A stretch of 64,000 nt of DNA, from positions 353,756 through 417,755 of the forward strand of contig NZ_JAFLWI010000002.1 in NCBI RefSeq assembly GCF_017315945.1, given 5' to 3'. This document shows, piece by piece, positions 25,993 to 34,022 of the stretch. Origin of the DNA: Candidatus Enterococcus courvalinii. GTDB lineage: Bacteria; Bacillota; Bacilli; Lactobacillales; Enterococcaceae. The notes below the pieces were generated by a model. That model searched no databases. It was not told the origin of the DNA and worked only from the letters and a program-made list of their open reading frames with translations. A program made the position numbers and the translations under genes. The stretch's first letter is position 1. Each line of letters starts with the position of its first letter.

Positions 25993-28287
25993 CTACCAAT
26001 CACAATTGACTTCTGTCTCCTGATCACCAATCATGATTTTTGCTTTTTTGGCGAAATGCCAGCAGTTGTCTGCACCTAAATATTGAAAATCTTCTGGAGA
26101 TAACTCAAACTTCACCGTTTTTTCTTCCTGCGCTTTTAATTCGTGTTTGCTAAAAGCTTTCAGCATCTTTTTACGCTGAATAACGGAGCCTCCAAGGAGT
26201 TTGACAAATACAAGTGAACTGACTTTGCCAGCAATCGATCCTTTATTTTTAACTTTAACGGATACCGTTAGTTTGTCAATATTTGTTTTGCATTGAAGCG
26301 CTGAAAAAGCAAATGTAGTATAGCTTAACCCTTCCCCAAAATCATGTAGTGGACTGCCGCTTAGATCATAATAATCCTCTTTTTTTGAGGCATCTCTCTG
26401 ATAATAATAAACTGGCAACTGTTGACTATTTCTAGGATAAGTAATACTTAACCGACCACTTGGGTTTGATTGTCCAAGTAATGTCTTCGCGATTGCTTTT
26501 CCTCCTTCTTGTCCTGGAAACCAGCCAATCAAAACAGCATCAGACACTGCTTCAACTAGAGTCAAGTCAGAAGGGCGACCTTGGATTATTACTGAAACAA
26601 GTGGCTTTTCAAGTTTTGCAAGTTCAGTTAAGAGAACTTCTTGTTTTCCTCCCAAAGATAAGGAGGCGACATCAACGTTTTCTCCAGAGTCCATATTGAC
26701 CCCTTTTGATGAGACCGCACCATTTTGTAAAAATTCCATGTCGAAGTTTCGTGCACTTGATCCACCTAAAACAGCGATGATTAAATCTGCCTCTCTCGCT
26801 AGTTGAAGTGCTTCTTTGATTTTTGCTTCTTGGGACACTTCATTTCGGATCTCGCAGCCTTCGGCATATGTGACAGTTGCTGAAGAAAATAGTTTTTTGA
26901 TTTCCCGATAAATCGTTTTTTCTAATTGTATTCCTGTCTGTGGCGCTGAATAATCACCCAATAAGTGATATAAGTTATCTGCATTTGGTCCGATTACTGC
27001 GACTTTTTTGCCGTTTGGATTTAGCGGAAGGACACCATTGTTTTTAATAAGAACTAAGCTTTCCTCTGCCAATTGTTGATTTAATTCTCTTGATTCTGTC
27101 CATAATTCTTCCCATTGATTTTTTGGATCTTTGATAAAAGGATCTTCAAATAACCCCAATAAAAATTTAATTGCTAAAATGCGTCGCACAGCTCGATCAA
27201 GCATTGTTTCGTCAATCACATCTTCTAAAATACCTTCTTCAATTTTAGTGTAAGTTTCATCCCATAAACTTAAATCAATCCCAGCAGTTAACGCATGACC
27301 TGCTGCCTCTGTTTGTCTGTCATACACATCATTCAGACGATCCAGAGCAATTCCATCTGCCATGACTAAGCCTTGAAAACCCATTTTTTCTCGTAGGTTT
27401 TGTTCAAACAATTCATGATTCACATGACAAGGTACACCATCAATATCATTGTATGCAGCCATTACCCCAACAGCATTGCGTGTACTTTTCAATAACGGTG
27501 TATAAATATCTGCAAATTCTCGTCTGCCAATTGGAACAGTTCCAGAATTATGTCCTCCAAGAGCCTCTCCCTGTGCTATACAATGCTTTAAAACTACGCC
27601 AATTTGTTCTTTCGACCGATCAATATCCATTACTCGTTGATCTAAAAAAGTTGTTTCATCAGAAATCAAGGAGCCTTGAAAGCCTTCAACGATTGCTTCA
27701 CTCATTCGTGCACTAAGAATCGGATCTTCCCCAAAACATTCTTCTGACCTTCCCCAGCGCGGGTCTTTTAATAAATCCAAAGTTGAAACCAAAGCTAAAT
27801 GTACACCTTTTGCCGCTAGCTCTTTTGCCATCAAGCGACTCGTTTGCTTAACTAGTTCTAGGTTAAAACTACTGCCACGACCGACATTCGTAGGATAAGA
27901 AATGCTTTCAAGTCCTTGGTGACCATGGGGACATTCTTCGACAATCAAAGCAGGGATGCCCCACCTAGAATGATTAATCACATATGCTTGAACTTGATTC
28001 GCTACTTTCCAACTATCTTTTGCAGCAATGCCATTTTTATCATCGACTTTTGACCAGGGATCTGCACGAAATAATCCATAGAGCGCTCCGATTCCCCCGC
28101 CCCATTGGACGTGATTCTTAAATTTTTCGGTTAATTCAATTGTTTCTTGTTTATTTTCATAACATTCCCATCCATAAAGATGTTGATTGACTTGTCCAAC
28201 TTTTTCGCTAAGGTTCATTCGTGTTACTAAATCTTCTACACGTTCGCGAATAGTTAACTGTGCATTTTGATATGGATAATTACCCAA
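25993..28287 (-). CDS. Glycoside hydrolase family 3 beta-glycosidase
   Basis: A 764-residue GH3 enzyme with the (alpha/beta)8 barrel first (VEDLVTRMNLSEKVGQVNQ; DLLKDPRWGRSEECFGEDP) and the nucleophile Asp in LVMADGIALDRL (about residue 313). The alpha/beta sandwich follows (VLIKNNGVLPLNPNGKKVAVIGPNADN; VLIGWFPGQEGGKAIAKTLLGQSNPSGRLSITYPRN). A C-terminal fibronectin-III-like domain closes the protein. There is no signal peptide, so it acts on sugars imported by the EIIC encoded just upstream. The start is TTG 28287, overlapping the EIIC stop by 8 bases. The likely substrate is a beta-linked gluco-oligosaccharide; whether it must be unphosphorylated is unclear, since typical PTS partners are GH1 or GH4. 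Confidence 0.87.
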   Translation of the reverse strand: MGNYPYQNAQLTIRERVEDLVTRMNLSEKVGQVNQHLYGWECYENKQETIELTEKFKNHVQWGGGIGALYGLFRADPWSKVDDKNGIAAKDSWKVANQVQAYVINHSRWGIPALIVEECPHGHQGLESISYPTNVGRGSSFNLELVKQTSRLMAKELAAKGVHLALVSTLDLLKDPRWGRSEECFGEDPILSARMSEAIVEGFQGSLISDETTFLDQRVMDIDRSKEQIGVVLKHCIAQGEALGGHNSGTVPIGRREFADIYTPLLKSTRNAVGVMAAYNDIDGVPCHVNHELFEQNLREKMGFQGLVMADGIALDRLNDVYDRQTEAAGHALTAGIDLSLWDETYTKIEEGILEDVIDETMLDRAVRRILAIKFLLGLFEDPFIKDPKNQWEELWTESRELNQQLAEESLVLIKNNGVLPLNPNGKKVAVIGPNADNLYHLLGDYSAPQTGIQLEKTIYREIKKLFSSATVTYAEGCEIRNEVSQEAKIKEALQLAREADLIIAVLGGSSARNFDMEFLQNGAVSSKGVNMDSGENVDVASLSLGGKQEVLLTELAKLEKPLVSVIIQGRPSDLTLVEAVSDAVLIGWFPGQEGGKAIAKTLLGQSNPSGRLSITYPRNSQQLPVYYYQRDASKKEDYYDLSGSPLHDFGEGLSYTTFAFSALQCKTNIDKLTVSVKVKNKGSIAGKVSSLVFVKLLGGSVIQRKKMLKAFSKHELKAQEEKTVKFELSPEDFQYLGADNCWHFAKKAKIMIGDQETEVNCDW

Positions 28288-29611
28288 GTTCTCCCGCTCC
28301 TTCTTGTCGTGCTTTATTTGCAGCTAATACAAATGGTACAAATAAAAAGACGTCTAAAATAATCAATAAAACTGTCAAAATAGCTGCTTTAACATCGCCA
28401 CCTGTGGCAATAAATGATTGGATAACTGGTGGTGTGATCCATGGCGCTGCAGCAACTGTTTTTTCAATCAGGCCAACACTTGTTGCAACATAAGCAATAA
28501 CTAAGTTGATGGAAGGAATAAGTGCACAAGGAATCATGTAGATTGGATTCATTACGACTGGTAATCCAAACATCACAGGTTCAGTAATGTTGAACAAACA
28601 AGTTGTCAATCCAAACTTGGCGATTTGTCGCTGTTCTTGTCGTTTTGAAACCCACAATATCGCAATCACCAATGGTAAAATACACCCTCCACCGCCAATC
28701 AATCCAAATGCGTTCGTAAAAGGTTCGGTAATAATATTAGGGATCTCTTTTCCAGCGGAAAAAGCATCCATGTTTTCTTGAATCGATTGTAATAATGGTG
28801 CTTGACGAATTGGTGCCAAAATACTTGAACCATGCATACCAAACACCCAAAGAAAATCAGAGAAAAATTGTAAAAATAAAATACCTGGAACAGATAGAAC
28901 AAAGGCTTTTAACGGTGTTTGAATGGCTAATTCAATCAAGCTCGGAAAGTCAAGACCAGTAAACTTATCCAGTAGAAAAACAAAAATGGCAAATAAAAGA
29001 ATAACTGCTGTTTCAGGAACTAACGAATTGAATGAAGTAGCAACTGCCGGTGGAACCCCATCTGGCATTTTAATTTTTAACTTCTTGATTTTCGCTAGCT
29101 TCATGAATAATTCTGTCCCCACAATTGAAGCAATCATCGCCGTTGCTAAGCCGGAAGAAGAAGTCAAACTTTGTAAAAACACTCCAGTTGCTTCCGCTGT
29201 ACTACCATCCACCAAAGTAACATTACTTTTCAACGGCATCAAAATAAACATAACAGCAACACTTAACACACCCGCGTGAACTGCGCTAAAAGCCGGATCA
29301 TTCATTTCACCAGATCGAATATAATGATTCGCTAAATTCCAGCCGATGTTATAACATACAACAATCGCTAGAATGCTCATCGTACCATTATTGACGATTG
29401 AAGCTAGGTTTGCTAGAAAACTTAAATCGATCCATTGTTGAACAAAAGCATTAGAAAAAATCAATGCATTCAATAAAACCATGACAGAGGCTGCCATCAC
29501 GAGTGGCATCGTAATGATAAAACTGTCCCGAATTGCAAGTAAGTGACGCTGGCTGTTCATCTTAGAAACGATTGGTAATAACTTTTCAGATAACTTGTCT
29601 ACAAAACTCAT
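28280..29611 (-). CDS. PTS EIIC component, cellobiose/lactose (CelB) type
   Basis: A 443-residue integral membrane transporter of the Lac/Cel PTS family, with about ten helices. Landmarks are the N-terminal LSEKLLPIVSKMNSQRHLLAIRDSFIITMPLVM, the conserved DGVPPAVATSFNSLVPETAVI, FGMHGSSILAPI, and FNITEPVMFGLPVVMNPIYMIPC carrying the NITEP substrate motif. It moves and phosphorylates a beta-glucoside only together with EIIA and EIIB, and neither is encoded in this operon. The start is ATG 29611, 8 bases after GGGGGAG. It is the first gene of the EIIC-GH3-LacI operon. Confidence 0.9.
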   Translation of the reverse strand: MSFVDKLSEKLLPIVSKMNSQRHLLAIRDSFIITMPLVMAASVMVLLNALIFSNAFVQQWIDLSFLANLASIVNNGTMSILAIVVCYNIGWNLANHYIRSGEMNDPAFSAVHAGVLSVAVMFILMPLKSNVTLVDGSTAEATGVFLQSLTSSSGLATAMIASIVGTELFMKLAKIKKLKIKMPDGVPPAVATSFNSLVPETAVILLFAIFVFLLDKFTGLDFPSLIELAIQTPLKAFVLSVPGILFLQFFSDFLWVFGMHGSSILAPIRQAPLLQSIQENMDAFSAGKEIPNIITEPFTNAFGLIGGGGCILPLVIAILWVSKRQEQRQIAKFGLTTCLFNITEPVMFGLPVVMNPIYMIPCALIPSINLVIAYVATSVGLIEKTVAAAPWITPPVIQSFIATGGDVKAAILTVLLIILDVFLFVPFVLAANKARQEGAGELG

Positions 29612-29634
29612 TAGTAAATCTCCCCCATTTAAAT

Positions 29635-29683
29635 AAGTTGAACCGGTTCAACTTCACTATATCATGACTTTTCTTTTTTGCAA
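29635..29683 (-). promoter_or_regulatory. EIIC operon promoter with 20-bp palindromic operator
   Basis: On the minus strand: TTGCAA (29678-29683), a 16-base spacer and TATAGT (29656-29661). The perfect palindrome AAGTTGAACCGGTTCAACTT (29635-29654) follows directly over the start-site region. A central CG within a palindrome is typical of LacI-family operators. Confidence 0.75.
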
Positions 29684-29731
29684 TAGTTTTTTTGGATGCG
29701 GATTCATTTTTTTGTAAAATAACTCGGTAGC

Positions 29732-29757
29732 AAAAAAAGCCAACCAAAAAATTGGCT
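29732..29757 (-). terminator. Terminator after TetR-type gene
   Basis: AGCCAA / TTGGCT stem with an A/T-rich loop, followed on the minus strand by seven T. Confidence 0.7.
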
Positions 29758-29789
29758 GGGTATTTATAGATTATGATATTAAGAAATCA

Positions 29790-30323
29790 TTACTCATGAA
29801 ATGCCTTAATCAAAGCGGTTATTTCTGAAATGCTTTCTTTTTGTCCCGTTTCGATCCAGCTCAACCACACTTCAAAAATGCCCGCTGACATGAATTTGAT
29901 CCAGTAGTAACGTTTGCTTCCTTCCCAATCTTTCCAAGTGGTCGTTTCATCATAAAAGCGGGCCATTTGTTTACTAAAGAGCTGAAAAATAATCTCTTTG
30001 TACCCTCCTTCAATAGCTGCTTGGAAATCTGGGGTTAGCACTTGAAAGAAATCAGACAAATCATCAATTTTCTGTTCATGGCTAACTTTATGAATCGTTT
30101 TATCAAAAATGAGTTGAAACTTTGGTTCATAATATTCAGTTAACACTTGTGTAAGATCAGTAAAATGGCGATAAAATGCCATTCTACTCACTCCTGATTT
30201 CTTAGCTACTTCAGAAACAGTCAATTTTGACAGTTGCGTTGTTTTTAATAATTCAAGTGTTGCTAACGTAAGCCATTTCTTTGTATCTTCTTTCATACTT
30301 TTTGAATAATTCGTGACTGCCAT
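29790..30323 (-). CDS. TetR family regulator
   Basis: A 177-residue regulator. The N-terminal TetR helix-turn-helix is KKWLTLATLELLKTTQLSKLTVSEVAKKSGVSRMAFYRHFTDLTQVL (about residues 15-60). The C-terminal ligand domain is helical with aromatic residues (FYDETTTWKDWEGSKRYYWIKFMSAGIFEVWLSWIETGQKES), as in the TetR_C_8/DhaS-like group of Firmicutes. It is divergent from the SDR gene 104 bases away and probably represses that gene and itself. The effector is unknown, perhaps an aldehyde or ketone substrate of the reductase. Confidence 0.82.
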   Translation of the reverse strand: MAVTNYSKSMKEDTKKWLTLATLELLKTTQLSKLTVSEVAKKSGVSRMAFYRHFTDLTQVLTEYYEPKFQLIFDKTIHKVSHEQKIDDLSDFFQVLTPDFQAAIEGGYKEIIFQLFSKQMARFYDETTTWKDWEGSKRYYWIKFMSAGIFEVWLSWIETGQKESISEITALIKAFHE

Positions 30324-30427
30324 AACAGATTCCTCCTTCTGTCACAAATGCCTATAAGTTACTTGATTATGCTCTTTCAATCTTCTAAAATAGCATCCAT
30401 AACAAATGTAACATTAGGAGGTACAAA

Positions 30428-31339
30428 ATGAAAGTATTAGTCACAGGCGCCAATGGATTTGTTGCAACGCATATCATAAAATTATTACAAGAAAAAAATT
30501 ACGAAGTGAATGGAACTGTTCGAAATTTGGACCGCGCCCCTATCATTTTTGACGGTATTTCTTACTTTGCCGCAAATTTAACAAGTGCTTCTGGTTGGAA
30601 AGATTCAATGGTTGATGTTGATGCAATTCTCCACGTTGCCAGCCCACTTGGACATGAAAATTCTAATGACCCAAAGCTGATTGCTGAAGCTGTTCAAGGT
30701 GTTCAACATGTTTTTGACGCTGCACATCAAACTGGAATCAAACGGATTGTTATGACTTCCAGTCAAGCAGCAGCTACTCCCTCGGCAAGTACGACAGGCG
30801 TGATTGATGAAACTTATTGGTCTGATCAACAAAATCCAGAACTCAATGCTTATCGTTTATCAAAACTAGCTGCGGAAAAAAAGGCTTGGGAACTAGCCAA
30901 AAAATATGATTTAGCTTTGACAACCATTTTACCAGGCGCTATTTTTGGTAAGGCTTTAACCAGTAACCGCTCATCAAATGGTGTCTTAGATGGAATCAAA
31001 CGTTCCCGTTTAGTACCAAAAATTTCGCTTGAAGTAACAGATGTCGACGACCTAGCTAATCTGCATCTTTTAGCTTTAGAAAATAGTGACACGATTGGTG
31101 AACGAATTTTAGCAAAAAACACAGACTTATCTTTTGCACAAATCAGTCGAATTTATGGGAATCAACCGATTGTCATCCCTGATTTTGCTTTAAAGTTCGC
31201 AGCTATATTTATTGGCGAACTACGCTCTTTAGTTCCAATGCTGAAACGAAAATATACTCATAGTAATCAAAAAGCTATCAAGTTGGGTTGGCAACCACGA
31301 GACGGACGCCAAACGGTACTAGATGCAATCGAAAATTAA
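30428..31339 (+). CDS. NAD(P)-dependent extended SDR (epimerase / aldehyde reductase-like)
   Basis: A 303-residue extended short-chain dehydrogenase. The N-terminal Rossmann motif is VLVTGANGFVATHII, followed by NGTVRNL (an Arg compatible with NADP). The active site is SSQAAATPS (Ser) with YRLSKLAAEKKAW (Tyr-x-x-x-Lys) near residue 145. The pattern fits dihydroflavonol-4-reductase/methylglyoxal-type aldehyde reductases rather than sugar epimerases. It is cytosolic. The start ATG 30428 follows TTAGGAGG. It is divergent from the TetR gene and so probably induced by a small carbonyl compound. A clean terminator ends the transcript. Confidence 0.85.
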   Translation: MKVLVTGANGFVATHIIKLLQEKNYEVNGTVRNLDRAPIIFDGISYFAANLTSASGWKDSMVDVDAILHVASPLGHENSNDPKLIAEAVQGVQHVFDAAHQTGIKRIVMTSSQAAATPSASTTGVIDETYWSDQQNPELNAYRLSKLAAEKKAWELAKKYDLALTTILPGAIFGKALTSNRSSNGVLDGIKRSRLVPKISLEVTDVDDLANLHLLALENSDTIGERILAKNTDLSFAQISRIYGNQPIVIPDFALKFAAIFIGELRSLVPMLKRKYTHSNQKAIKLGWQPRDGRQTVLDAIEN

Positions 31340-31345
31340 GTGAAG

Positions 31346-31386
31346 AAACGAGGCAAGGATATACTTCTAAAACTTGCCTCGTTTTA
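31346..31386 (+). terminator. Rho-independent terminator after SDR gene
   Basis: Perfect 12-bp stem AAACGAGGCAAG / CTTGCCTCGTTT with a 15-base loop. Confidence 0.8.
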
Positions 31387-31436
31387 CATGTAGAGCTCTG
31401 AATTGAGTCAATTAATTAGTAAAAAAAATACTAGAC

Positions 31437-31790
31437 TTACTTCAACTTTTTCTTAATTTCACGATTCAAATTTTCACGCCAATCTTCTGTATAGGTCTTT
31501 GTACTTTCCAAAAGTTCATCGCAAAAAGCAGCCACATTTGTCCCAGTCACTTCAAGAACTTTTTTCCCGTCGACTACGCCTTCTTCAAATAGATCAATCA
31601 ATTCATATTGAACTTCCATCATGTCATAGCCACTACCAGCTGCAAATTTCCACATATGGCTTTGGATTTTTTTGAAAACAAATTGATAATCAGTTGGTAA
31701 CGCATCGACTCGCGCCATTTGTTTTTTGTATTCCTTTTTACTTGCAATAATTTTTTTTACATTTAAATAATCATCAAAAAACTTATTCAT
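31437..31790 (-). CDS. DUF1048 family protein
   Basis: A 117-residue helical cytoplasmic protein matching DUF1048: NVKKIIASKKEYKKQMARVDALPTDYQFVFKKIQSHMWKFAAGSGYDMMEVQYELIDLFEEG, then GKKVLEVTGTNVAAFCDELL. Family members are almost always encoded next to a PadR regulator, as here, where the genes overlap by 8 bases. The biochemical role is unknown; an accessory or modulating role for the PadR regulator, or a link to membrane-stress responses, is inferred from this constant pairing. No transporter follows it in this locus. Confidence 0.82.
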   Translation of the reverse strand: MNKFFDDYLNVKKIIASKKEYKKQMARVDALPTDYQFVFKKIQSHMWKFAAGSGYDMMEVQYELIDLFEEGVVDGKKVLEVTGTNVAAFCDELLESTKTYTEDWRENLNREIKKKLK

Positions 31791-32115
31791 TTGCTCGCTC
31801 CTCCTTTAATTGAGCCATTTTTCCCGATAAAAATGTCCATTTTGCCCAAAAATGTTCCAGTTCAGCTCGTCCTGCATCGTTGAGAGTAAAAAATTTTCTA
31901 GGCGGTCCCATATCGGAGGGCTTCTTTTTTGTATCCACCAGTTTATTTTTTTCAAGCCGTAGCAAAATGGTGTACACTGTTCCATCAACTACATCAACAA
32001 ACCCAAAGGCATTCAGCTTTTTCGTTATCTCATAGCCATAGGTCTCTTGCTGACTAATAATTTCTAAGACGCAGCCCTCAAGCACACCTTTAAGCATTTC
32101 TGTTAAATTTTCCAT
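31783..32115 (-). CDS. PadR family regulator
   Basis: A 110-residue PadR-type winged-helix repressor: LKGVLEGCVLEIISQQETYGYEITKKLNAFGFVDVVDGTVYTILLRLEKNKLVDTKKKPSDMGPPRKFFTLNDAGRAELEHFW. The GYEI and G(T/S)VYxxLxRLE motifs are diagnostic. The start is ATG 32115 with AAGGAGAAGG upstream; longer in-frame starts would overlap the promoter. It is co-transcribed and overlaps with DUF1048. The promoter carries a palindrome on its -10 box, so the gene is probably autoregulated. Confidence 0.87.
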   Translation of the reverse strand: MENLTEMLKGVLEGCVLEIISQQETYGYEITKKLNAFGFVDVVDGTVYTILLRLEKNKLVDTKKKPSDMGPPRKFFTLNDAGRAELEHFWAKWTFLSGKMAQLKEERANE

Positions 32116-32159
32116 GTCCTTCTCCTTGAATTTTCTGTTTTCAGTAATAAGTAGCACCG

Positions 32160-32199
32160 AGTACCACTATATAGTATTACTTATTACAAGAATTGTCAA
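32160..32199 (-). promoter_or_regulatory. PadR promoter with operator over -10
   Basis: Minus strand: consensus TTGACA (32194-32199), a 17-base spacer and TACTAT (32171-32176). A 22-bp imperfect inverted repeat (32160-32181) with perfect core ACTATATAGT and outer AGTA/TACT covers the -10. Confidence 0.7.
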
Positions 32200-32230
32200 A
32201 CTCTTATCTGTACTTCTTAAAAAGACCAAG

Positions 32231-32268
32231 AGAAAAAAGAAGCTACGACTGATGAGTCATAACTTCAC
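32231..32268 (-). terminator. Terminator after ABC-F gene
   Basis: GACTgatgAGTC inner hairpin inside GAAG/CTTC arms, followed by T6 on the minus strand. Confidence 0.65.
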
Positions 32269-32302
32269 TTTTTCTTATAAGAGAATAGCTGTAAGATTAA
32301 CT

Positions 32303-33772
32303 TTAGGTCTTCAAAACTAGCTTTTGGTCTTCAATTTGGTAAACTACTTCTGCGACTTCACGAACAAATAACGTATCATGAGAAGTAAAGAGAACAGTTC
32401 CAGGATATTGTTTGATTAATTGTTCTAATGCTTCCATCGTATTGATATCAATAAAATTCGTTGGTTCATCTAAAATTAGCGTATTTGCCGGTTTGGCAAA
32501 AAGTAAGGCAATCGCCAAACGAGTGGCTTCACCACCACTCAAATCACGCACAGATTTACTGATTTCCGTTTGTTTAAATCCCAAATTATTGAGCAATGCT
32601 CGCACAAAAGGTTCTGGATATTCTGTTTGTTTCAACAAATAGGCTAACAAAGTTTCCTCACTTGTTAATTGATAATCCATTTGCTGATAAACAGAAAAAA
32701 CGACTTTTGAAGAAACGGTAATACCTTGTTTCTGGTCAATAATATAACGTAATAACGTCGATTTTCCTGAACCATTCGCACCCGTAATTGCAATTTTCTC
32801 TCCTAAGCCAAATTGAAAAGTGGTTTCTTCTAGTAGTTTCTTTCCAGCGACTTCCAGTGCTATTCGGTCTCCCATAATTGGAAATCTATGATGGATTTCC
32901 AGTGTTTTCGGCGTAGGAAAAATAATTTTCTGATTTTTTACTTCACCCGTTTGCTCTGTTAACTGTTCCAAACGGCTAGTCATTGCTTTCGCCGTTTTTT
33001 GTAAAGACTTTTGGACTGTATCTTTTTGCTTTGACGAAGCTAGCCGATCTGGACGTTGATTTTTTTGTTTCTGCTTTTTTATTGTTTGTGTTAGTTTTTT
33101 TGCTTGTGCTTGTTTTTTTATGATAGCATTTTCTAAACGCTTTTTCTCTTTTTGAAAATGATCGGCTAAACGTTCCTTTTCGATACGCTCCGCCTCTTTT
33201 TGCTCCACATACTCCGCATAATTTCCATTGAATTCTCTCACACGGCCCTCTTCGACTTCCCAAATTTTGGTTGCGATTTGATTCATGAAGAAGCGGTCGT
33301 GACTGACCACAACTAATGTACCATAATAATAATTTAGTTCTTTAATCAACATTCCAATACTTTGGCTATCCAAATGAGTAGTCGGCTCGTCTAGGAGTAA
33401 GCCCATTTGATAATCAGATAACTGATTAGTTAAGCGAAACTTCGCTTGTTCTCCTCCACTAAGAGTTTCCATGCCCGTTATCGGAACAGAGAATCGACTT
33501 AACAGTTCGCCATCTAGCTGTTCACTGACCTGAATATTTGTTATCTCTTCACTTTGTGCGTAGTAGTTAAATTCAATTTCTCTTTGAACTTTTCCGCGAT
33601 CAGGGTCGACTTTACCAGCAATCAATTTTAGTAATGTTGACTTTCCACTTCCGTTCTTACCAATAATTGCAATGCGCTCATTCTGATAAATCGTTAACTC
33701 ATCAATAGATAAGATGCATTTAGCACCATAATTTTTTTCAATATTTGTTAACTTAACAGCTAAGTTTTCCAT
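32303..33772 (-). CDS. ABC-F ribosomal protection protein, Msr(C)-like
   Basis: A 489-residue cytoplasmic ABC-F ATPase with no membrane segments. The first ATPase domain has Walker A GKNGSGKST (residues 38-46), signature LSGGEQAKF and Walker B LLLDEPTTHLD. A lysine-rich interdomain linker follows (about residues 220-290). The second domain has GANGSGKST, LSGGEATR and LILDEPTNFID. Length and layout match Msr/Vga/Lsa antibiotic-resistance ABC-F proteins, which bind the ribosomal E site and displace macrolides, streptogramins or related drugs. The leader peptide (see 33916) points to macrolides. The start is ATG 33772 behind AAAGGAG. It has its own promoter and attenuator. Msr(C) is my best guess; which drugs it protects against is not readable. 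Confidence 0.82.
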   Translation of the reverse strand: MENLAVKLTNIEKNYGAKCILSIDELTIYQNERIAIIGKNGSGKSTLLKLIAGKVDPDRGKVQREIEFNYYAQSEEITNIQVSEQLDGELLSRFSVPITGMETLSGGEQAKFRLTNQLSDYQMGLLLDEPTTHLDSQSIGMLIKELNYYYGTLVVVSHDRFFMNQIATKIWEVEEGRVREFNGNYAEYVEQKEAERIEKERLADHFQKEKKRLENAIIKKQAQAKKLTQTIKKQKQKNQRPDRLASSKQKDTVQKSLQKTAKAMTSRLEQLTEQTGEVKNQKIIFPTPKTLEIHHRFPIMGDRIALEVAGKKLLEETTFQFGLGEKIAITGANGSGKSTLLRYIIDQKQGITVSSKVVFSVYQQMDYQLTSEETLLAYLLKQTEYPEPFVRALLNNLGFKQTEISKSVRDLSGGEATRLAIALLFAKPANTLILDEPTNFIDINTMEALEQLIKQYPGTVLFTSHDTLFVREVAEVVYQIEDQKLVLKT

Positions 33773-33807
33773 TTTTTCCGCTCCTTTTACGAGGGAAAAG
33801 TGCATAC

Positions 33808-33836
33808 AAAAAGAGGTAGCCATAAGCCACCTCTTT
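33808..33836 (-). terminator. Attenuator hairpin in the ABC-F leader
   Basis: On the minus strand the 11-bp stem AAAGAGGTGGC / GCTACCTCTTT (one G-U wobble) with a 5-base loop runs into TTTTT, 35 bases before the ABC-F start codon and downstream of its promoter and leader peptide. This is a transcription attenuator, not a gene-end terminator. Confidence 0.75.
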
Positions 33837-33915
33837 GATTTCAATCAAAATTATCGAAGGAAAAAAGGATACACTCATCCCCTGAAATCACATGTGCTTA
33901 GGACTTTTTTATTAA

Positions 33916-33963
33916 CTAAATGTTGTTAAAAAGTGCAATGCGCAATTTCATGGAAGCAGTCAT
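33916..33963 (-). CDS. Leader peptide MTASMKLRIALFNNI upstream of ABC-F gene
   Basis: A 15-codon frame with a full ribosome binding site (AAAGGAG, 7 bases before the ATG), located between the promoter and the attenuator. The peptide MTASMKLR closely resembles the ErmD/ErmK-type leader MTHSMRLR and carries the basic-x-basic (K-L-R) motif at which macrolide-bound ribosomes stall. Stalling here would change folding of the downstream leader RNA and let RNA polymerase pass the hairpin at 33808-33836. The stalling role is inferred by analogy with established macrolide-inducible leaders. Confidence 0.75.
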   Translation of the reverse strand: MTASMKLRIALFNNI

Positions 33964-33993
33964 TCTTGTTCTCCTTTACTTTTTCTTTTCTAA

Positions 33994-34022
33994 ACTATAA
34001 CAAAAATGTTGATGTCCTTCAA
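33994..34022 (-). promoter_or_regulatory. ABC-F gene promoter
   Basis: Minus strand: extended -10 TGTTATAGT with hexamer TATAGT at 33994-33999, a 17-base spacer and TTGAAG (34017-34022) inside the end of the malA-like gene. It separates ABC-F expression from the maltodextrin operon. Confidence 0.6.

Noticed and set aside
28923..29279. Plus-strand 118-codon frame within the EIIC gene
   Set aside because: Antisense of a well-supported membrane protein, with no start signals.
30324..30427. Possible TetR operator (ACAAATG-containing motifs) between the TetR and SDR genes
   Set aside because: ACAAATG occurs twice but the surrounding symmetry is too poor to call an inverted repeat by eye.
33772..33844. 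In-frame upstream extension of the ABC-F protein (starting at TTG 33844)
   Set aside because: It runs through the attenuator hairpin and has no ribosome binding site; family N-terminus and Shine-Dalgarno support 33772.
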